Shown: positions 17,578 through 26,780, counted from the stretch's first letter. The stretch is DNA of 35,590 nucleotides from Ignavibacteriota bacterium (GCA_003142475.1 PLMK01000076.1:7285-42874), one strand, 5' to 3'. Notes: generated by a model from the letters alone, not told the origin. Numbers and translations are program-made.

Positions 17578-17692
17578 ATCACACTATAAAAGTATGGGAT
17601 CAGTAAGATTATCTTACGGATTTAACTCTGTATTTTCTATTATCTAATAGTCAGTATTCTTCGTTTGAAGAGCAAACTGCCTTAAGTAAAAT

Positions 17693-17728
17693 AAAAGAGC
17701 CTCATCAGAGTTCTGATGAGGCTCTTTT
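17693..17728. terminator. Rho-independent terminator, bidirectional
   Basis: A perfect 16-base inverted repeat, AAAAGAGCCTCATCAG (17693-17708) with its complement (17713-17728), and a four-base loop. A-tract and T-tract flanks make it usable from both sides. It lies between the convergent dehydratase (+) and beta-helix (-) genes. Confidence 0.9.
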
Positions 17729-17757
17729 ACGTATATCCAAAGTGATGTCTTAATAGC

Positions 17758-19881
17758 TTATTTAAGCAAAACTAATTTTTTCGTTTCTGTAAACGAACCA
17801 GTCTGTAAGCGATAAATATAAGTGCCGCTCGATAGTTTCGAACCGTCTAACATTGCTGAATAATATCCAGCTTCTTTTTCCCCATTCACCAATGTTGCGA
17901 CTTCACGCCCGCGCATATCGTATACTTTCAGGCTTACACTGCCGCCTTTTTGTAACTGATAGTTAATTGTTGTCGTCGGATTGAATGGATTAGGATAATT
18001 TTGACTTAGCATATAGATGTTCGGAATGGTTGTCGTAACTACCGTTGTGACTGCCGTCGTTACTAAGACCTCAGCCTCACCATTGTATTGAAAACCTCCA
18101 TCAGTATCTACGGATTTCAGTCTATAGAAGATACTTCCGCTACTGACATTCTTTAGACTGTCTACATACACATAGCTTCGCGGTGCATTGGTTGTCCCAC
18201 CTGCAGGTATCTCACCTATACTTTCCCATTGAGCGGCTGTACGACGCTCAATTACATACGAATAACTGTTGACCTCTGTTGCTGTATTCCAATCCAATTC
18301 AACCGTATTACCTTTTGTCACTGCATTGAATGAAGTTACTTCTACTGGAAGAGGGATGGCAATGGATGACCATGTCGAATTTGTTTCAAGTCCTGTGGCA
18401 GTTTGAAATGCTGCAAGAGTCGCATACTGTTTCAAACTAGGCCACGCTCCTGTGTACCAAGTTGCATTGCCACTGCCACAGTAGGAATTGCCACTCATTG
18501 TTACACCCGTCGTCGTCCAGACATAGGCATATCTTGACGAACCATTATTATACACCTGTACTTGATTACCTGTAACAATTGCGGTTCCACCATTTATATT
18601 AGCTTCAATATCAATCGCGCCACCATTCATTCCAAAGTTAATTAGAGTGTTATTCGTCACTCTTGTTACATTATAGTCCGAAGCAACGTCTATTCCTCTA
18701 CCATAAGTGGGCGATTGGCCTGTAATAGTATTATTGTAGATCGCTATATTTTTTCCCATACCAAAGACACCCTCTTGGGCGTAGAAATTACAATATCGCG
18801 TTGTATCTGATTGATTATAATAGGCATCTACAGCACCATAAACATTTTTGCACCAACAATACTCAATCAGCGTCCACTTACCTGTGGTATAATCAGTTGT
18901 TCCTTCACTACCGAAAGCATTTTTTTCAGCTCCGTGAGTGTATACGCCTCTGACCGTATCAGTTACTTGATTAACGCTATCATATCGAAAAATCGTCCGC
19001 TCGGATTGCGTTTGATAATATGCTGTATATCCAGCAGTATCTACTCTGCAAGAATCAATGAGATTGTTTTTACCGCGCAAATCATATATTCCGTATCCGC
19101 AAACATTTCGAATCTTTATTTGTCTTACTGTGACTGAAATATCATCAGAAAGTCCGATACCATTACTTGTTCCTTGAAATTCTAAATCACGAATCATCAT
19201 AGGATGCACATTGCTTACACCTGATACCATTCCACCTTGCAAGGCAAATACAATCGGACCTACCGCACCATTATCGTGTGTATGATAATAAAGTGTGTCT
19301 TGTATTAATGTTGGGCCCGCGCAACCTGCTGCAAGATTATTAAGCCATGTATTAAGATCAGGTGTTACATCACCAGCACGCGTAACCGCAGTATATACGC
19401 CATTTATCTTTTCATAAGCATAATAAAGATAAGAACTACCAACAAAGGTTTTATAATATCCAGTCCGACCAGGTATTGCTTGCCAAGTATTTTTCCTCAA
19501 ATCTCCAACAAGAATCGGTTTTGCTCCTGTTCCATAAGCGCCAATGAATGAAGGATGTTCGATACCTGTGCTTGCACTAATATTAAAAGCGCCACTGATA
19601 GTATCACCACGTTTGAACAATAAACTATCACCTTGATACCAATGCGGTGTTGCCCAATTGTAGCCAAAAAGAGATGTTGGGTTGGTAGTTTTCCAAGGCG
19701 TTGCAGGAGAAGTGCCATTGTTGGCATCATTTCCGCTTGACGAAACATAATAATTAGTACCAGCGAGAGCTGGGATAGCAAATAGCATTAAAATTAGCAC
19801 TCGTTTAAGTCTGGTCTCACCAATAGTTTGTAAAACCATTGAAAGATTGGTTAAAAAAGGCATTAATCGATTTTGTAACAT
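17758..19881 (-). CDS. Secreted parallel beta-helix protein with T9SS type A sorting domain
   Basis: A 707-residue exported protein. The ATG at 19881 is supported by AAAGGAGTGAG just upstream. This gives an unusually long n-region before the hydrophobic signal segment (RVLILMLFAIPALAG, ~27-41). The mature part begins YYVSSSGNDANNGTSPATPW, typical of right-handed beta-helix (pectate-lyase/poly-lyase-like) proteins; beta-helix-like turns run to ~residue 500. A linker (LPVEVTSFNAV, WNTATEVNSYSYVIERR) and a C-terminal sorting domain (YPNPFNPTT, RLQTGSFTETKKLVLLK) follow. Type IX export is known for this domain. Glycan binding or cleavage is inferred; I see no certain catalytic residues. Confidence 0.85.
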   Translation of the reverse strand: MLQNRLMPFLTNLSMVLQTIGETRLKRVLILMLFAIPALAGTNYYVSSSGNDANNGTSPATPWKTTNPTSLFGYNWATPHWYQGDSLLFKRGDTISGAFNISASTGIEHPSFIGAYGTGAKPILVGDLRKNTWQAIPGRTGYYKTFVGSSYLYYAYEKINGVYTAVTRAGDVTPDLNTWLNNLAAGCAGPTLIQDTLYYHTHDNGAVGPIVFALQGGMVSGVSNVHPMMIRDLEFQGTSNGIGLSDDISVTVRQIKIRNVCGYGIYDLRGKNNLIDSCRVDTAGYTAYYQTQSERTIFRYDSVNQVTDTVRGVYTHGAEKNAFGSEGTTDYTTGKWTLIEYCWCKNVYGAVDAYYNQSDTTRYCNFYAQEGVFGMGKNIAIYNNTITGQSPTYGRGIDVASDYNVTRVTNNTLINFGMNGGAIDIEANINGGTAIVTGNQVQVYNNGSSRYAYVWTTTGVTMSGNSYCGSGNATWYTGAWPSLKQYATLAAFQTATGLETNSTWSSIAIPLPVEVTSFNAVTKGNTVELDWNTATEVNSYSYVIERRTAAQWESIGEIPAGGTTNAPRSYVYVDSLKNVSSGSIFYRLKSVDTDGGFQYNGEAEVLVTTAVTTVVTTTIPNIYMLSQNYPNPFNPTTTINYQLQKGGSVSLKVYDMRGREVATLVNGEKEAGYYSAMLDGSKLSSGTYIYRLQTGSFTETKKLVLLK

Positions 19882-20419
19882 TTCTCACTCCTTTGATTTA
19901 ATACTTTGTTCCTTACTCCTGTGGCATATACATCATGAGAAGGACCATAAAAATGGGTGAGAGCAAAACACTGAAAAACGATGAAAAACGAAGAAATAAT
20001 CGCTTTAAAGGAATGAGAGGTGGTCATAGGAAAACGCTGATTGTAGAAATGTTATATAAATTTTACGAAGGGCAGGGAAGGGTTGAGTGTATATAGAAAC
20101 TTAGTTAAGAAAAAAGAGAAGAATATTCAGAAGATGGAACGCGTATGGTGATGGAGAACTTAGGCTTCATTCAAGTATCCACAATCCGGATTTTCATTGA
20201 AGAAAGCTAGGAGCAGACGATTGAGAAATATGCATTCAACAACAAATCTTATTCAGTAAGCAATCTATCAGCCTGTAAAAAATCTCAGAGAATTGAAATA
20301 TTGGATGAAAACAAACGAGAAAATGCGAAAGGTTGCTAAACGCTTATGGTAGTTATTCTTTGCCATCAATTTGAGGGGGAAGAGAAGTTTTTCTACCTTA
20401 ATTTAAAGGAAATTGTTGA
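19882..20419. other. Intergenic region between divergent genes (538 bases)
   Basis: This must hold the outward promoters of the beta-helix gene (-) and the U32 gene (+). Ribosome sites lie at both ends (AAAGGAGTGAG reading left, AAAGGAAATT reading right). A 47-codon frame at 19953-20096 (+) is lysine/arginine-rich and has no ribosome site; I do not support it as a gene. I see no other structure. Confidence 0.5.
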
Positions 20420-22249
20420 ATGAATAAAAAAGAACATGTCCGACGTATAGAACTTCTCGCTCCCGCTAAGAACTTAGAAGCAGGCATAGCAGCAATCAAT
20501 CATGGTGCTGATGCGGTGTATGTTGGCGCCCCAAAGTTCGGCGCGCGCGCCGCTGCAAGTAATTCGTTAAGCGACATAGTTAAACTTGTGAACTACGCAC
20601 ATCACTATTGGGCGAAGGTCTATATTACACTAAATACGATTTTGTATAATGATGAATTAGACGAAGCACTCGCTCTTGTTCGATCAATTTGTGAGGCAGG
20701 TGCTGATGCTCTGATTATTCAGGATATGGGATTGTTGGAACTTGACTTACCGCCTATTCCACTTTTTGCCAGCACACAAACGCACAATTATTTAATAGAG
20801 AAAATCCAATTTCTTGAGAAAGTCGGATTTCAGCGTGTTATTCTGGCGCGGGAATTATCACTAAAGCAATTGTGCGAAATTAGATCGAAGACAAAAATAG
20901 ATTTGGAATTTTTTATCCACGGTGCATTGTGTGTCAGTTTCAGCGGTCAATGCTATCTTAGTCAGGCGGCACAGAGAAGAAGCGCAAACCGCGGTGAATG
21001 TGCTCAGCCGTGTCGTTTACAATACACTTTAAAAGACAGTTCGGGACGCGTTCTTGAAGAGAACAGATATTTGCTTTCACTCAAAGACTTGAATCTTTCA
21101 GAACATCTTCGCGATTTAATTGATGCCGGTGTGTCTTCATTCAAAATAGAAGGACGTCTGAAGGATATCAATTATGTTAAGAATGTAACGGCATTTTACA
21201 GACAAAGAATTGATGAGATAATAGAGAAGGATAGGTCACTTGTACGGGCATCGTCAGGGAAAACAAATGTAGCATTCCAACCAAATCCATTTAAAACATT
21301 TAATAGAGGATTTACCGAATACTTCATCCGACGACGGAGTAAAGATATTCTTTCCCCCTACACGCCGAAATCTACTGGTGCATATTTAGGAAAAGTGAAA
21401 CAATTAGAACGAAATTGCTTTATTATCGAGACAGAAGAGATATTGCATAATGGAGATGGAATTTGTTTTTTCGATATGCAAAATGATTTACGCGGTACAA
21501 ATATAAATATGGTAGAAGGGAAAAAGATATTTCCATCGGAAATTAATGAACTTGAAATTGGGGCGGCGATCTATCGCAATTATGATTATGTGTTTGCTAA
21601 GGAACTCCAAGCAGATACGACAAAACGTCTAATAGCAGTTAAAATGCAATTCGTTGAGATAAATGATGGCTTTGCTCTTCACGTTGAAGATGAAAATGGT
21701 GTGAAAATAGAAGTTGAGCGAGTTTGCGAAAAAAAACCTGCAAAAAAAAGAAATCAAGTGGGGGAAACTATTCGTCGTCAACTTACAAAATTAGGTGATT
21801 CGATCTTTATCTGCGAAGAAATGAATATTGTATGGGGTCAGCCATATTTTCTTCCCGTTAGTGTGTGCAATGAAATGCGGCGTGAAGGAATATGCCGATT
21901 AGAAGAAGAGCGGTTGAAACAGTACAATAGACAAATCTCTTTTATTCAACCTAATAATGAACTATATCCGGCAAAACAATTAGATTATTTAGCGAACGTT
22001 GCAAACAAGAGGGCGGAAGCATTCTATCATAGGCATGGTGTGGAAAAAATAGAGAAAGCATTTGAGCTGCAAAAAGTAACTGAAGGAAAGACTGTAATGG
22101 CGATGAAGCACTGTTTGCGTTACCAATGTGGTCTATGTACAGGGAAAAGTATTTCCAATGTAGAACCGCTATTTTTGCAGGATGCAAGGAATCGATATAG
22201 ACTTGAATTCGATTGTGAAGTATGCCAGATGAAAATTGTTTTAGAATAA
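20420..22249 (+). CDS. U32 family protein, RlhA/TrhP-like RNA hydroxylation factor
   Basis: A 609-residue protein. The N-terminal half is a TIM-barrel-like U32 domain (ELLAPAKNLEAGIAAINHGA at the start). It carries the U32 signature EFFIHGALCVSFSGQCYLS with Cys171 and Cys178, followed by Cys194 and Cys198 in GECAQPC; in the related UbiU/UbiV and YegQ-type proteins such cysteines hold an iron-sulfur cluster. The second half resembles the DUF3656 extension of RlhA (23S rRNA C2501 hydroxylation). The C-terminus has further cysteines (CLRYQCGLC, CEVC). Length is close to RlhA (~650) rather than TrhP (~450). An RNA hydroxylation role is known for relatives and inferred here. AAAGGA precedes the ATG. 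Confidence 0.85.
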   Translation: MNKKEHVRRIELLAPAKNLEAGIAAINHGADAVYVGAPKFGARAAASNSLSDIVKLVNYAHHYWAKVYITLNTILYNDELDEALALVRSICEAGADALIIQDMGLLELDLPPIPLFASTQTHNYLIEKIQFLEKVGFQRVILARELSLKQLCEIRSKTKIDLEFFIHGALCVSFSGQCYLSQAAQRRSANRGECAQPCRLQYTLKDSSGRVLEENRYLLSLKDLNLSEHLRDLIDAGVSSFKIEGRLKDINYVKNVTAFYRQRIDEIIEKDRSLVRASSGKTNVAFQPNPFKTFNRGFTEYFIRRRSKDILSPYTPKSTGAYLGKVKQLERNCFIIETEEILHNGDGICFFDMQNDLRGTNINMVEGKKIFPSEINELEIGAAIYRNYDYVFAKELQADTTKRLIAVKMQFVEINDGFALHVEDENGVKIEVERVCEKKPAKKRNQVGETIRRQLTKLGDSIFICEEMNIVWGQPYFLPVSVCNEMRREGICRLEEERLKQYNRQISFIQPNNELYPAKQLDYLANVANKRAEAFYHRHGVEKIEKAFELQKVTEGKTVMAMKHCLRYQCGLCTGKSISNVEPLFLQDARNRYRLEFDCEVCQMKIVLE

Positions 22250-22281
22250 GTTGGAAAACATAGTAAGGAAAATTTTCTTCA

Positions 22282-22317
22282 AATGAAAAAGCCCTGGATA
22301 AACAGGGCTTTTTCATT
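22282..22317. terminator. Rho-independent terminator after the U32 gene
   Basis: A perfect 15-base inverted repeat (AATGAAAAAGCCCTG, 22282-22296, against 22303-22317) with a six-base loop and a T-run. It ends the U32 transcript rightward. Reading left, it can also end the tRNA-Arg transcript, whose 3' end lies at 22321. Confidence 0.9.
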
Positions 22318-22320
22318 GTG

Positions 22321-22394
22321 TGCACCCAGAGGGAGTCGAACCCCCAACCTACAGCTCCGTAGGCTGCCGCTCTATCCAATTGAGCTATGGGTGC
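22321..22394 (-). tRNA. tRNA-Arg (anticodon ACG)
   Basis: Read on the minus strand, it folds into a full cloverleaf. The acceptor GCACCCA pairs with TGGGTGC, the D arm is GCTC/GAGC, and the anticodon stem GCAGC/GCTGT surrounds loop CTACGGA, giving anticodon ACG. The T arm has loop TTCGACT, and the discriminator is A. The 3' CCA is not encoded. Confidence 0.95.
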
Positions 22395-22585
22395 AGAGTT
22401 GTTTGTTTAATTATGCATTAATATACAAAACGATGAAAACGGAAGCAACAAACTGATTGCTGTCGTTTCAAATACAACAAACATTCCAGAATCAATCAAA
22501 AGATTTTCATATTCTGTATACAATTGGGTTTAAAATAAAATCCATTACATATTCATAAATTATATATACGGAGAAGATAGAAATC

Positions 22586-24124
22586 ATGAAAAATATTATC
22601 GCTCTATCCTGTCTAGTGCTCATCATTACGTTTGGAACCAATGCACAGCAATCTGCGAATACTTTGATTGTAAATGCTGATTCCGGAAAAGTAACAATCA
22701 GTAAATATATTTATGGACATTTTGCAGAACATCTTGGTAGGTGTATTTACGGTGGTATCTGGGTTGGCAAAAACTCCCCGATACAGAACACGCGCGGCAT
22801 TCGCAATGATGTTTTGGATGCACTTAAAGCCATCCACGTTCCTGTTCTTCGTTGGCCTGGAGGATGCTTTGCAGATACGTATCATTGGATGGACGGTATA
22901 GGTCCAGTTGAAAAAAGGCCGAAGTTTGTAAACACCACTTGGGGCGGAGTTGTAGAAGATAATAGTTTTGGTACTCATGAATTTTTAGATTTTTGTGAAT
23001 TACTCGGTGCCGAACCGTATCTTTCTATCAATATCGGAAGTGGAACAATAAAAGAAGCGCGAGATTGGGTAGAATACGTCAATTCCAATAACGACAGTCC
23101 GATGGCAAACCTGCGCCGTCTCAATGGACGAAGCGAACCATGGAAAGTAAAATTTTGGGGCATTGGAAATGAGACCTGGGGTTGCGGAGGCAATATGACT
23201 GCCGAGTATTATTCAAATCTTTACAAACAATTTTCAACCTTTTGCCCTGGAGAATATAAAATTCTTTCCGGTGGTATTTCAAATGATCTTGATTGGACAG
23301 AGACCATTATGAAAGCCACAAAAAAGAATCGCGAACTCATTCAAGGATATTCCTTTCATTACTATACGATCTGCCATGACTGGACAAAGAAAGGAGCGGC
23401 AATCAATTTCAATGAGAATGAATGGTTCAGCACTATGCAAAAGACAATAGTTGTCGATGAAAACCTGAGCCAGCATTCTGCTATTATGGATCGTTATGAC
23501 CTCGAAAAGAAAATTGCACTGATTGCAGATGAATGGGGAAACTGGTTCGATCCAGAACCGGGTGATAATCCGGCTTTTCTGTACCAGCAAAACACACTAC
23601 GCGATGCTGTAACAGCCGGGCTCTATCTAAATATTTTCAATAACCATTGTGAACGTGTCAAAATGGCGAACATTGCTCAAATTGTAAATGTTTTACAATC
23701 TGTGATCCTGACGAAAAATGATAAAATAGTATTAACTCCAACTTATTATGTTTTTAAAATGTATGCAGTCCATCAGGATGCGACCATGTTACCTGTAAAA
23801 TTGAAAAGTGAAGAATACTCTATCGGTGCCGATAAAATACAATCGTTAAGCGTTTCAGCGTCGAAGGATAAAAACGGAAAGATACACATAAGCATAGCAA
23901 ATTTAGATCCGACGAAAGGAAAAAATTTAAACTGTGAGGTTCGCGGCGCATCAATAAAGAAAGTTACCGGAGAAATTATTACTGCTGATACAATGAATGC
24001 ATATAATGATTTTGGTAGACCGGAAGAAGTAAGGATAAGACCTTTTTCCGGTGTTCAGCTGCAAAAAGGAATACTCAACGTCAATTTGCCGGCAAAATCC
24101 GTAGTGATGCTGGAGTTGGATTAA
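22586..24124 (+). CDS. Secreted GH51 alpha-L-arabinofuranosidase
   Basis: A 512-residue protein with a Sec signal peptide (MKNIIALSCLVLIITFGTNA, likely cut before Gln21). The body follows GH51 throughout: YIYGHFAEHLGRCIYGGIWV near the start, LRWPGGCFADTYHW (~88-101), acid/base Glu196 in WGIGNETWGCGG, and nucleophile Glu316 in IADEWGNWFD. A small beta-sandwich domain closes the protein. The enzyme removes terminal alpha-L-arabinofuranosyl residues from arabinan or arabinoxylan. It has no T9SS sorting domain, so it is probably periplasmic, acting on imported oligosaccharides. It stands alone, with no sugar transporter beside it. Confidence 0.93.
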   Translation: MKNIIALSCLVLIITFGTNAQQSANTLIVNADSGKVTISKYIYGHFAEHLGRCIYGGIWVGKNSPIQNTRGIRNDVLDALKAIHVPVLRWPGGCFADTYHWMDGIGPVEKRPKFVNTTWGGVVEDNSFGTHEFLDFCELLGAEPYLSINIGSGTIKEARDWVEYVNSNNDSPMANLRRLNGRSEPWKVKFWGIGNETWGCGGNMTAEYYSNLYKQFSTFCPGEYKILSGGISNDLDWTETIMKATKKNRELIQGYSFHYYTICHDWTKKGAAINFNENEWFSTMQKTIVVDENLSQHSAIMDRYDLEKKIALIADEWGNWFDPEPGDNPAFLYQQNTLRDAVTAGLYLNIFNNHCERVKMANIAQIVNVLQSVILTKNDKIVLTPTYYVFKMYAVHQDATMLPVKLKSEEYSIGADKIQSLSVSASKDKNGKIHISIANLDPTKGKNLNCEVRGASIKKVTGEIITADTMNAYNDFGRPEEVRIRPFSGVQLQKGILNVNLPAKSVVMLELD

Positions 24125-24649
24125 TGCTATTTTCATTAATCGTTTCTTTGTCGTAGGAGTTCGTAATATTGAATTTCTACGATGAAAAACTTAGACAATT
24201 TTACTCTTTATTCTCACATTGACAACAACATATTCTGCCTTTCCACCAAGAGTGTATAGTCTCATATTCTCAACAAACGCTGTCTACCAGATTGCCTGGG
24301 TTTGAAAATGTTTTCCCGCATAGTGGAATGGGACTTGAACAATCGGGAACTTTTAAGATAACCTAGTCGTTTTGTTGTGCGTCAGGGCTAGGTTTTCGAG
24401 GTGCGGTTTTTTACTTTTTGGAGGAACAATAGTCGTTTGTTTACATTTCGTTTTACTATCTGATTGTATTTAACGCTTGATTTTGTGTAGATGAAGAGAC
24501 ATATTTACAATAGATAAGGTAAGTTAAAATACTACAAATTCCATGTTCACCCATTTCTCTGGGGTGGCGTTTATTGGGAAAAAGAATGTTCCGTTTAATC
24601 CATTGCATATAAGTATTTTCCGTTTTGATTTAAATGAAAAGTCAATAAA
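24125..24649 (+). pseudogene. 525-base gap with a probable decayed secreted-protein gene (24182-24366)
   Basis: At 24182 an ATG opens MKNL. Skipping one base then gives a frame reading TILLFILTLTTTYSAFPPRV, a convincing signal peptide, which continues into YSLIFSTNAVYQIAWV before a stop. Another frame shift gives NVFPHSGMGLEQSGTFKIT and a stop at 24364-24366. This fits a short remnant of an exported-protein gene broken by frame shifts. An imperfect inverted repeat (AACCTAG 24360-24366, CTAGGTT 24388-24394) lies at its end, with T-rich sequence after it. The remaining ~250 bases to the next gene show nothing I recognise. Confidence 0.35.
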
Positions 24650-26446
24650 ATGAAAGTAATCATTTTCTTTTTACCTTCTATCTGTTTTATTAATTTTATA
24701 TTTGCCCAGACAGGATCGCAAATTACGACGACTATAACGTCAGAAAACGAATTTATTGTTAATATAGATCATACTCTTCATCTTCAGTATGGATGTATGT
24801 ATCCTATGACATACCAATTGGATATTCCTTCAGGATTAAGCGGATTGCTTGCTCAACGAAAATATTCAAGTGGTGATAGCTGGAGCCCACTCCAAGAAAA
24901 AACATCAGCGGACACTTTTAATGCCATAGAAGCAGTGCGGTTTGACTACACTAACAATAGAGCGTATGTCTCAGCCGCGTTCTCTCCAACTAGCGATTAT
25001 CTCTTTATTCGAATTATGAATGGTTCAAATCCAATTACACTGACCTTTAGTGGAATAAGTAAGTACTACGATAATCGCGTTGCTGCGGTAACTGTAAGCG
25101 CGGACGATTATTCTTCTTCTGATTATGTTTACAATTCAATTCCTTTGTATCCTCCATTACTCGATATTTTTCGTTCATATAAACTGTATGTCACTGTTGG
25201 CATCGTCACAAGTTATACTGACTCGAATGGCTGGTTAGTTATGCAGCAACAATTAGATACTGGATACGTAGAAGCTGCTTCACATAGTCGTATCCATGGA
25301 TTTACTCCATATGCCGATCCTATTGGCGAGGTCGTGGGAAGTCATAATGACATCCTTGCTAATCTTACACTTCCTGAGCTTTTTCGCTCAGGAAGCCAAG
25401 GATATGTCTATACTTGGATTGCTCCACATGGGTATGATGATACAACAGTCGAGCGACTGGTTGGCGTAGCTGGATATCTTGTATCAAGGCTTTACACTGG
25501 TATACCTAAAGATCCTATACGTGAAAATATATACGGCGATTCTACATTTGCTGCTTGGGATGCTCAGCGAAACCATTTTGTACCTTTCTGGCCCTCTCTG
25601 GAAATTGGCGCACCGGATTGGGGTGGAGGAGATACCAGTTTAACATCATTAAATGGATTCTTTGATGCCGTTATTGCATGTGGTGGCATCTATCATTTTA
25701 TGTGGCATCCGCAGGTCATCTTTGCAGATCGTGACTCATGGTATTTTCGAAATCATTTAGAGCATATCAGCCAACGGAAGAATATATGGTATGTAAATCT
25801 AGGGCATCTTTATCTTTATCATTTGCTTCAAATTTCTGACGGAGTACTTCCCGTTGAATTGTCTGAATTTACTGCTTCTTCTCTTGGAACTTCTATTGAA
25901 TTAAAATGGACAACTGCCACAGAAGTGAATAATTATGGTTTTGAAGTAGAACAGAGAATTATCAGAGATCAGTCTCAAGGTAGCATGAATTGGAAGAAGA
26001 TCGGATTTGTTAAGGGTGCCGGCACGAGTAATATAAAGCATACGTACAATTATTTAGATTCAAAACTTCAAAGTGGCCGTTACGCTTATCGTTTGAAACA
26101 AATAGATAATGATGGAGCTTTCAAATATTCTCAGAGTGTGGAAGTAATGGTTGACGCGCCCAAGATTTTTTCATTGAGACAAAACTATCCCAATCCTTTT
26201 AATCCTTCGACTTATTTTTCGTTTGATATTCCATCAAATGCTTATGTTTCTCTAAAAGTATTTGACCTTCTTGGGAGAGAAGTCGCATCACTTATTTCAG
26301 AGAAAATGAATGCTGGAACATATACGCATCAATGGAATGCCTCAGGTTTTCCAAGCGGAGTTTATTTTTATCGTTTACAAGCTTACCCCGACGTAGTCGG
26401 GGCAGGTTCGTTTACAGAAACAAAGAAACTCATGTCGCTGAAATAA
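24650..26446 (+). CDS. Secreted polysaccharide deacetylase-like protein with T9SS type A sorting domain
   Basis: A 598-residue protein with a signal peptide (hydrophobic to ~18, cut near Ala19). An N-terminal beta-rich domain (~30-135) is followed by a divergent NodB-like domain: VTVSADDYS (Asp152, Asp153), SHSRIHGF (His212, His216), WIAPHGYDD (~256-264) and FMWHPQV (His353) occupy the positions of the CE4 motifs. The usual linker (LPVELSEFTAS, WTTATEVNNYGFEVEQR) and a sorting domain (YPNPFNPST, SGVYFYRLQA) follow. Seven residues, YPDVVGA, interrupt the sorting domain and come from a palindromic insertion. The assignment as a deacetylase rests on motif order and is not certain. No clear ribosome site is seen. 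Confidence 0.75.
   Translation: MKVIIFFLPSICFINFIFAQTGSQITTTITSENEFIVNIDHTLHLQYGCMYPMTYQLDIPSGLSGLLAQRKYSSGDSWSPLQEKTSADTFNAIEAVRFDYTNNRAYVSAAFSPTSDYLFIRIMNGSNPITLTFSGISKYYDNRVAAVTVSADDYSSSDYVYNSIPLYPPLLDIFRSYKLYVTVGIVTSYTDSNGWLVMQQQLDTGYVEAASHSRIHGFTPYADPIGEVVGSHNDILANLTLPELFRSGSQGYVYTWIAPHGYDDTTVERLVGVAGYLVSRLYTGIPKDPIRENIYGDSTFAAWDAQRNHFVPFWPSLEIGAPDWGGGDTSLTSLNGFFDAVIACGGIYHFMWHPQVIFADRDSWYFRNHLEHISQRKNIWYVNLGHLYLYHLLQISDGVLPVELSEFTASSLGTSIELKWTTATEVNNYGFEVEQRIIRDQSQGSMNWKKIGFVKGAGTSNIKHTYNYLDSKLQSGRYAYRLKQIDNDGAFKYSQSVEVMVDAPKIFSLRQNYPNPFNPSTYFSFDIPSNAYVSLKVFDLLGREVASLISEKMNAGTYTHQWNASGFPSGVYFYRLQAYPDVVGAGSFTETKKLMSLK
26384..26404 (+). repeat. 21-base palindromic in-frame insertion
   Basis: CCCCGAC (26386-26392) and GTCGGGG (26396-26402) form a perfect seven-base hairpin around GTA. 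The 21 bases encode YPDVVGA between RLQA and GSFTETKK. The beta-helix protein of this window reads RLQTGSFTETKK at the same place, without the extra residues. The insert keeps the reading frame. It looks like a small mobile palindromic element of the kind that inserts inside genes. Confidence 0.75.
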
Positions 26447-26613
26447 AAATGTAATATGACCACTTTTAAAGAGAAAAAGTCATGAAAAAACCGTAATTCC
26501 CAATGGATTGTTTGAATAGGGAAGGTTTAACCCACATCCAATTATGAAAACTATATTTGAAAATGAGGGAGTAAAATAGGTTCTAATAAAAGCGCTAACT
26601 GTTTAGGCAATAA

Positions 26614-26644
26614 AAAAACGAGGATATCAAAAATCCTCGTTTTT
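26614..26644. terminator. Rho-independent terminator, bidirectional, next to tRNA-Asp
   Basis: A perfect 12-base stem AAAAACGAGGAT (26614-26625) with 26633-26644 and a seven-base loop, flanked by A and T runs. It begins two bases from the tRNA-Asp 3' end, so it ends that minus-strand transcript, and it can also stop the secreted deacetylase transcript coming from the left. Confidence 0.88.
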
Positions 26645-26645
26645 G

Positions 26646-26720
26646 CGGGGCCGACGAGGATCGAACTCGCGACCTCCTGCGTGACAGGCAGGCGCTCTAA
26701 CCAAGCTGAGCTACGACCCC
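26646..26720 (-). tRNA. tRNA-Asp (anticodon GTC)
   Basis: On the minus strand, the acceptor GGGGTCG pairs with CGGCCCC (one T-G pair). The D arm is GCTC/GAGC, and the anticodon stem CCTGC/GCAGG surrounds CTGTCAC, giving GTC. The T arm is GCGAG/CTCGT with TTCGATC, and the discriminator is G. CCA is not encoded. The recombinase gene lies beyond its 5' end. Confidence 0.95.
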
Positions 26721-26780
26721 AGATGATTTTTGCTTATTCTCGCCGATTTTCACTCCATCTCCACCCATTACTTCCTGAGA

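Noticed and set aside
19953-20096. A 47-codon basic + frame upstream of the U32 gene.
   Set aside because: No ribosome site, simple Lys/Arg-rich composition and no recognisable domain.
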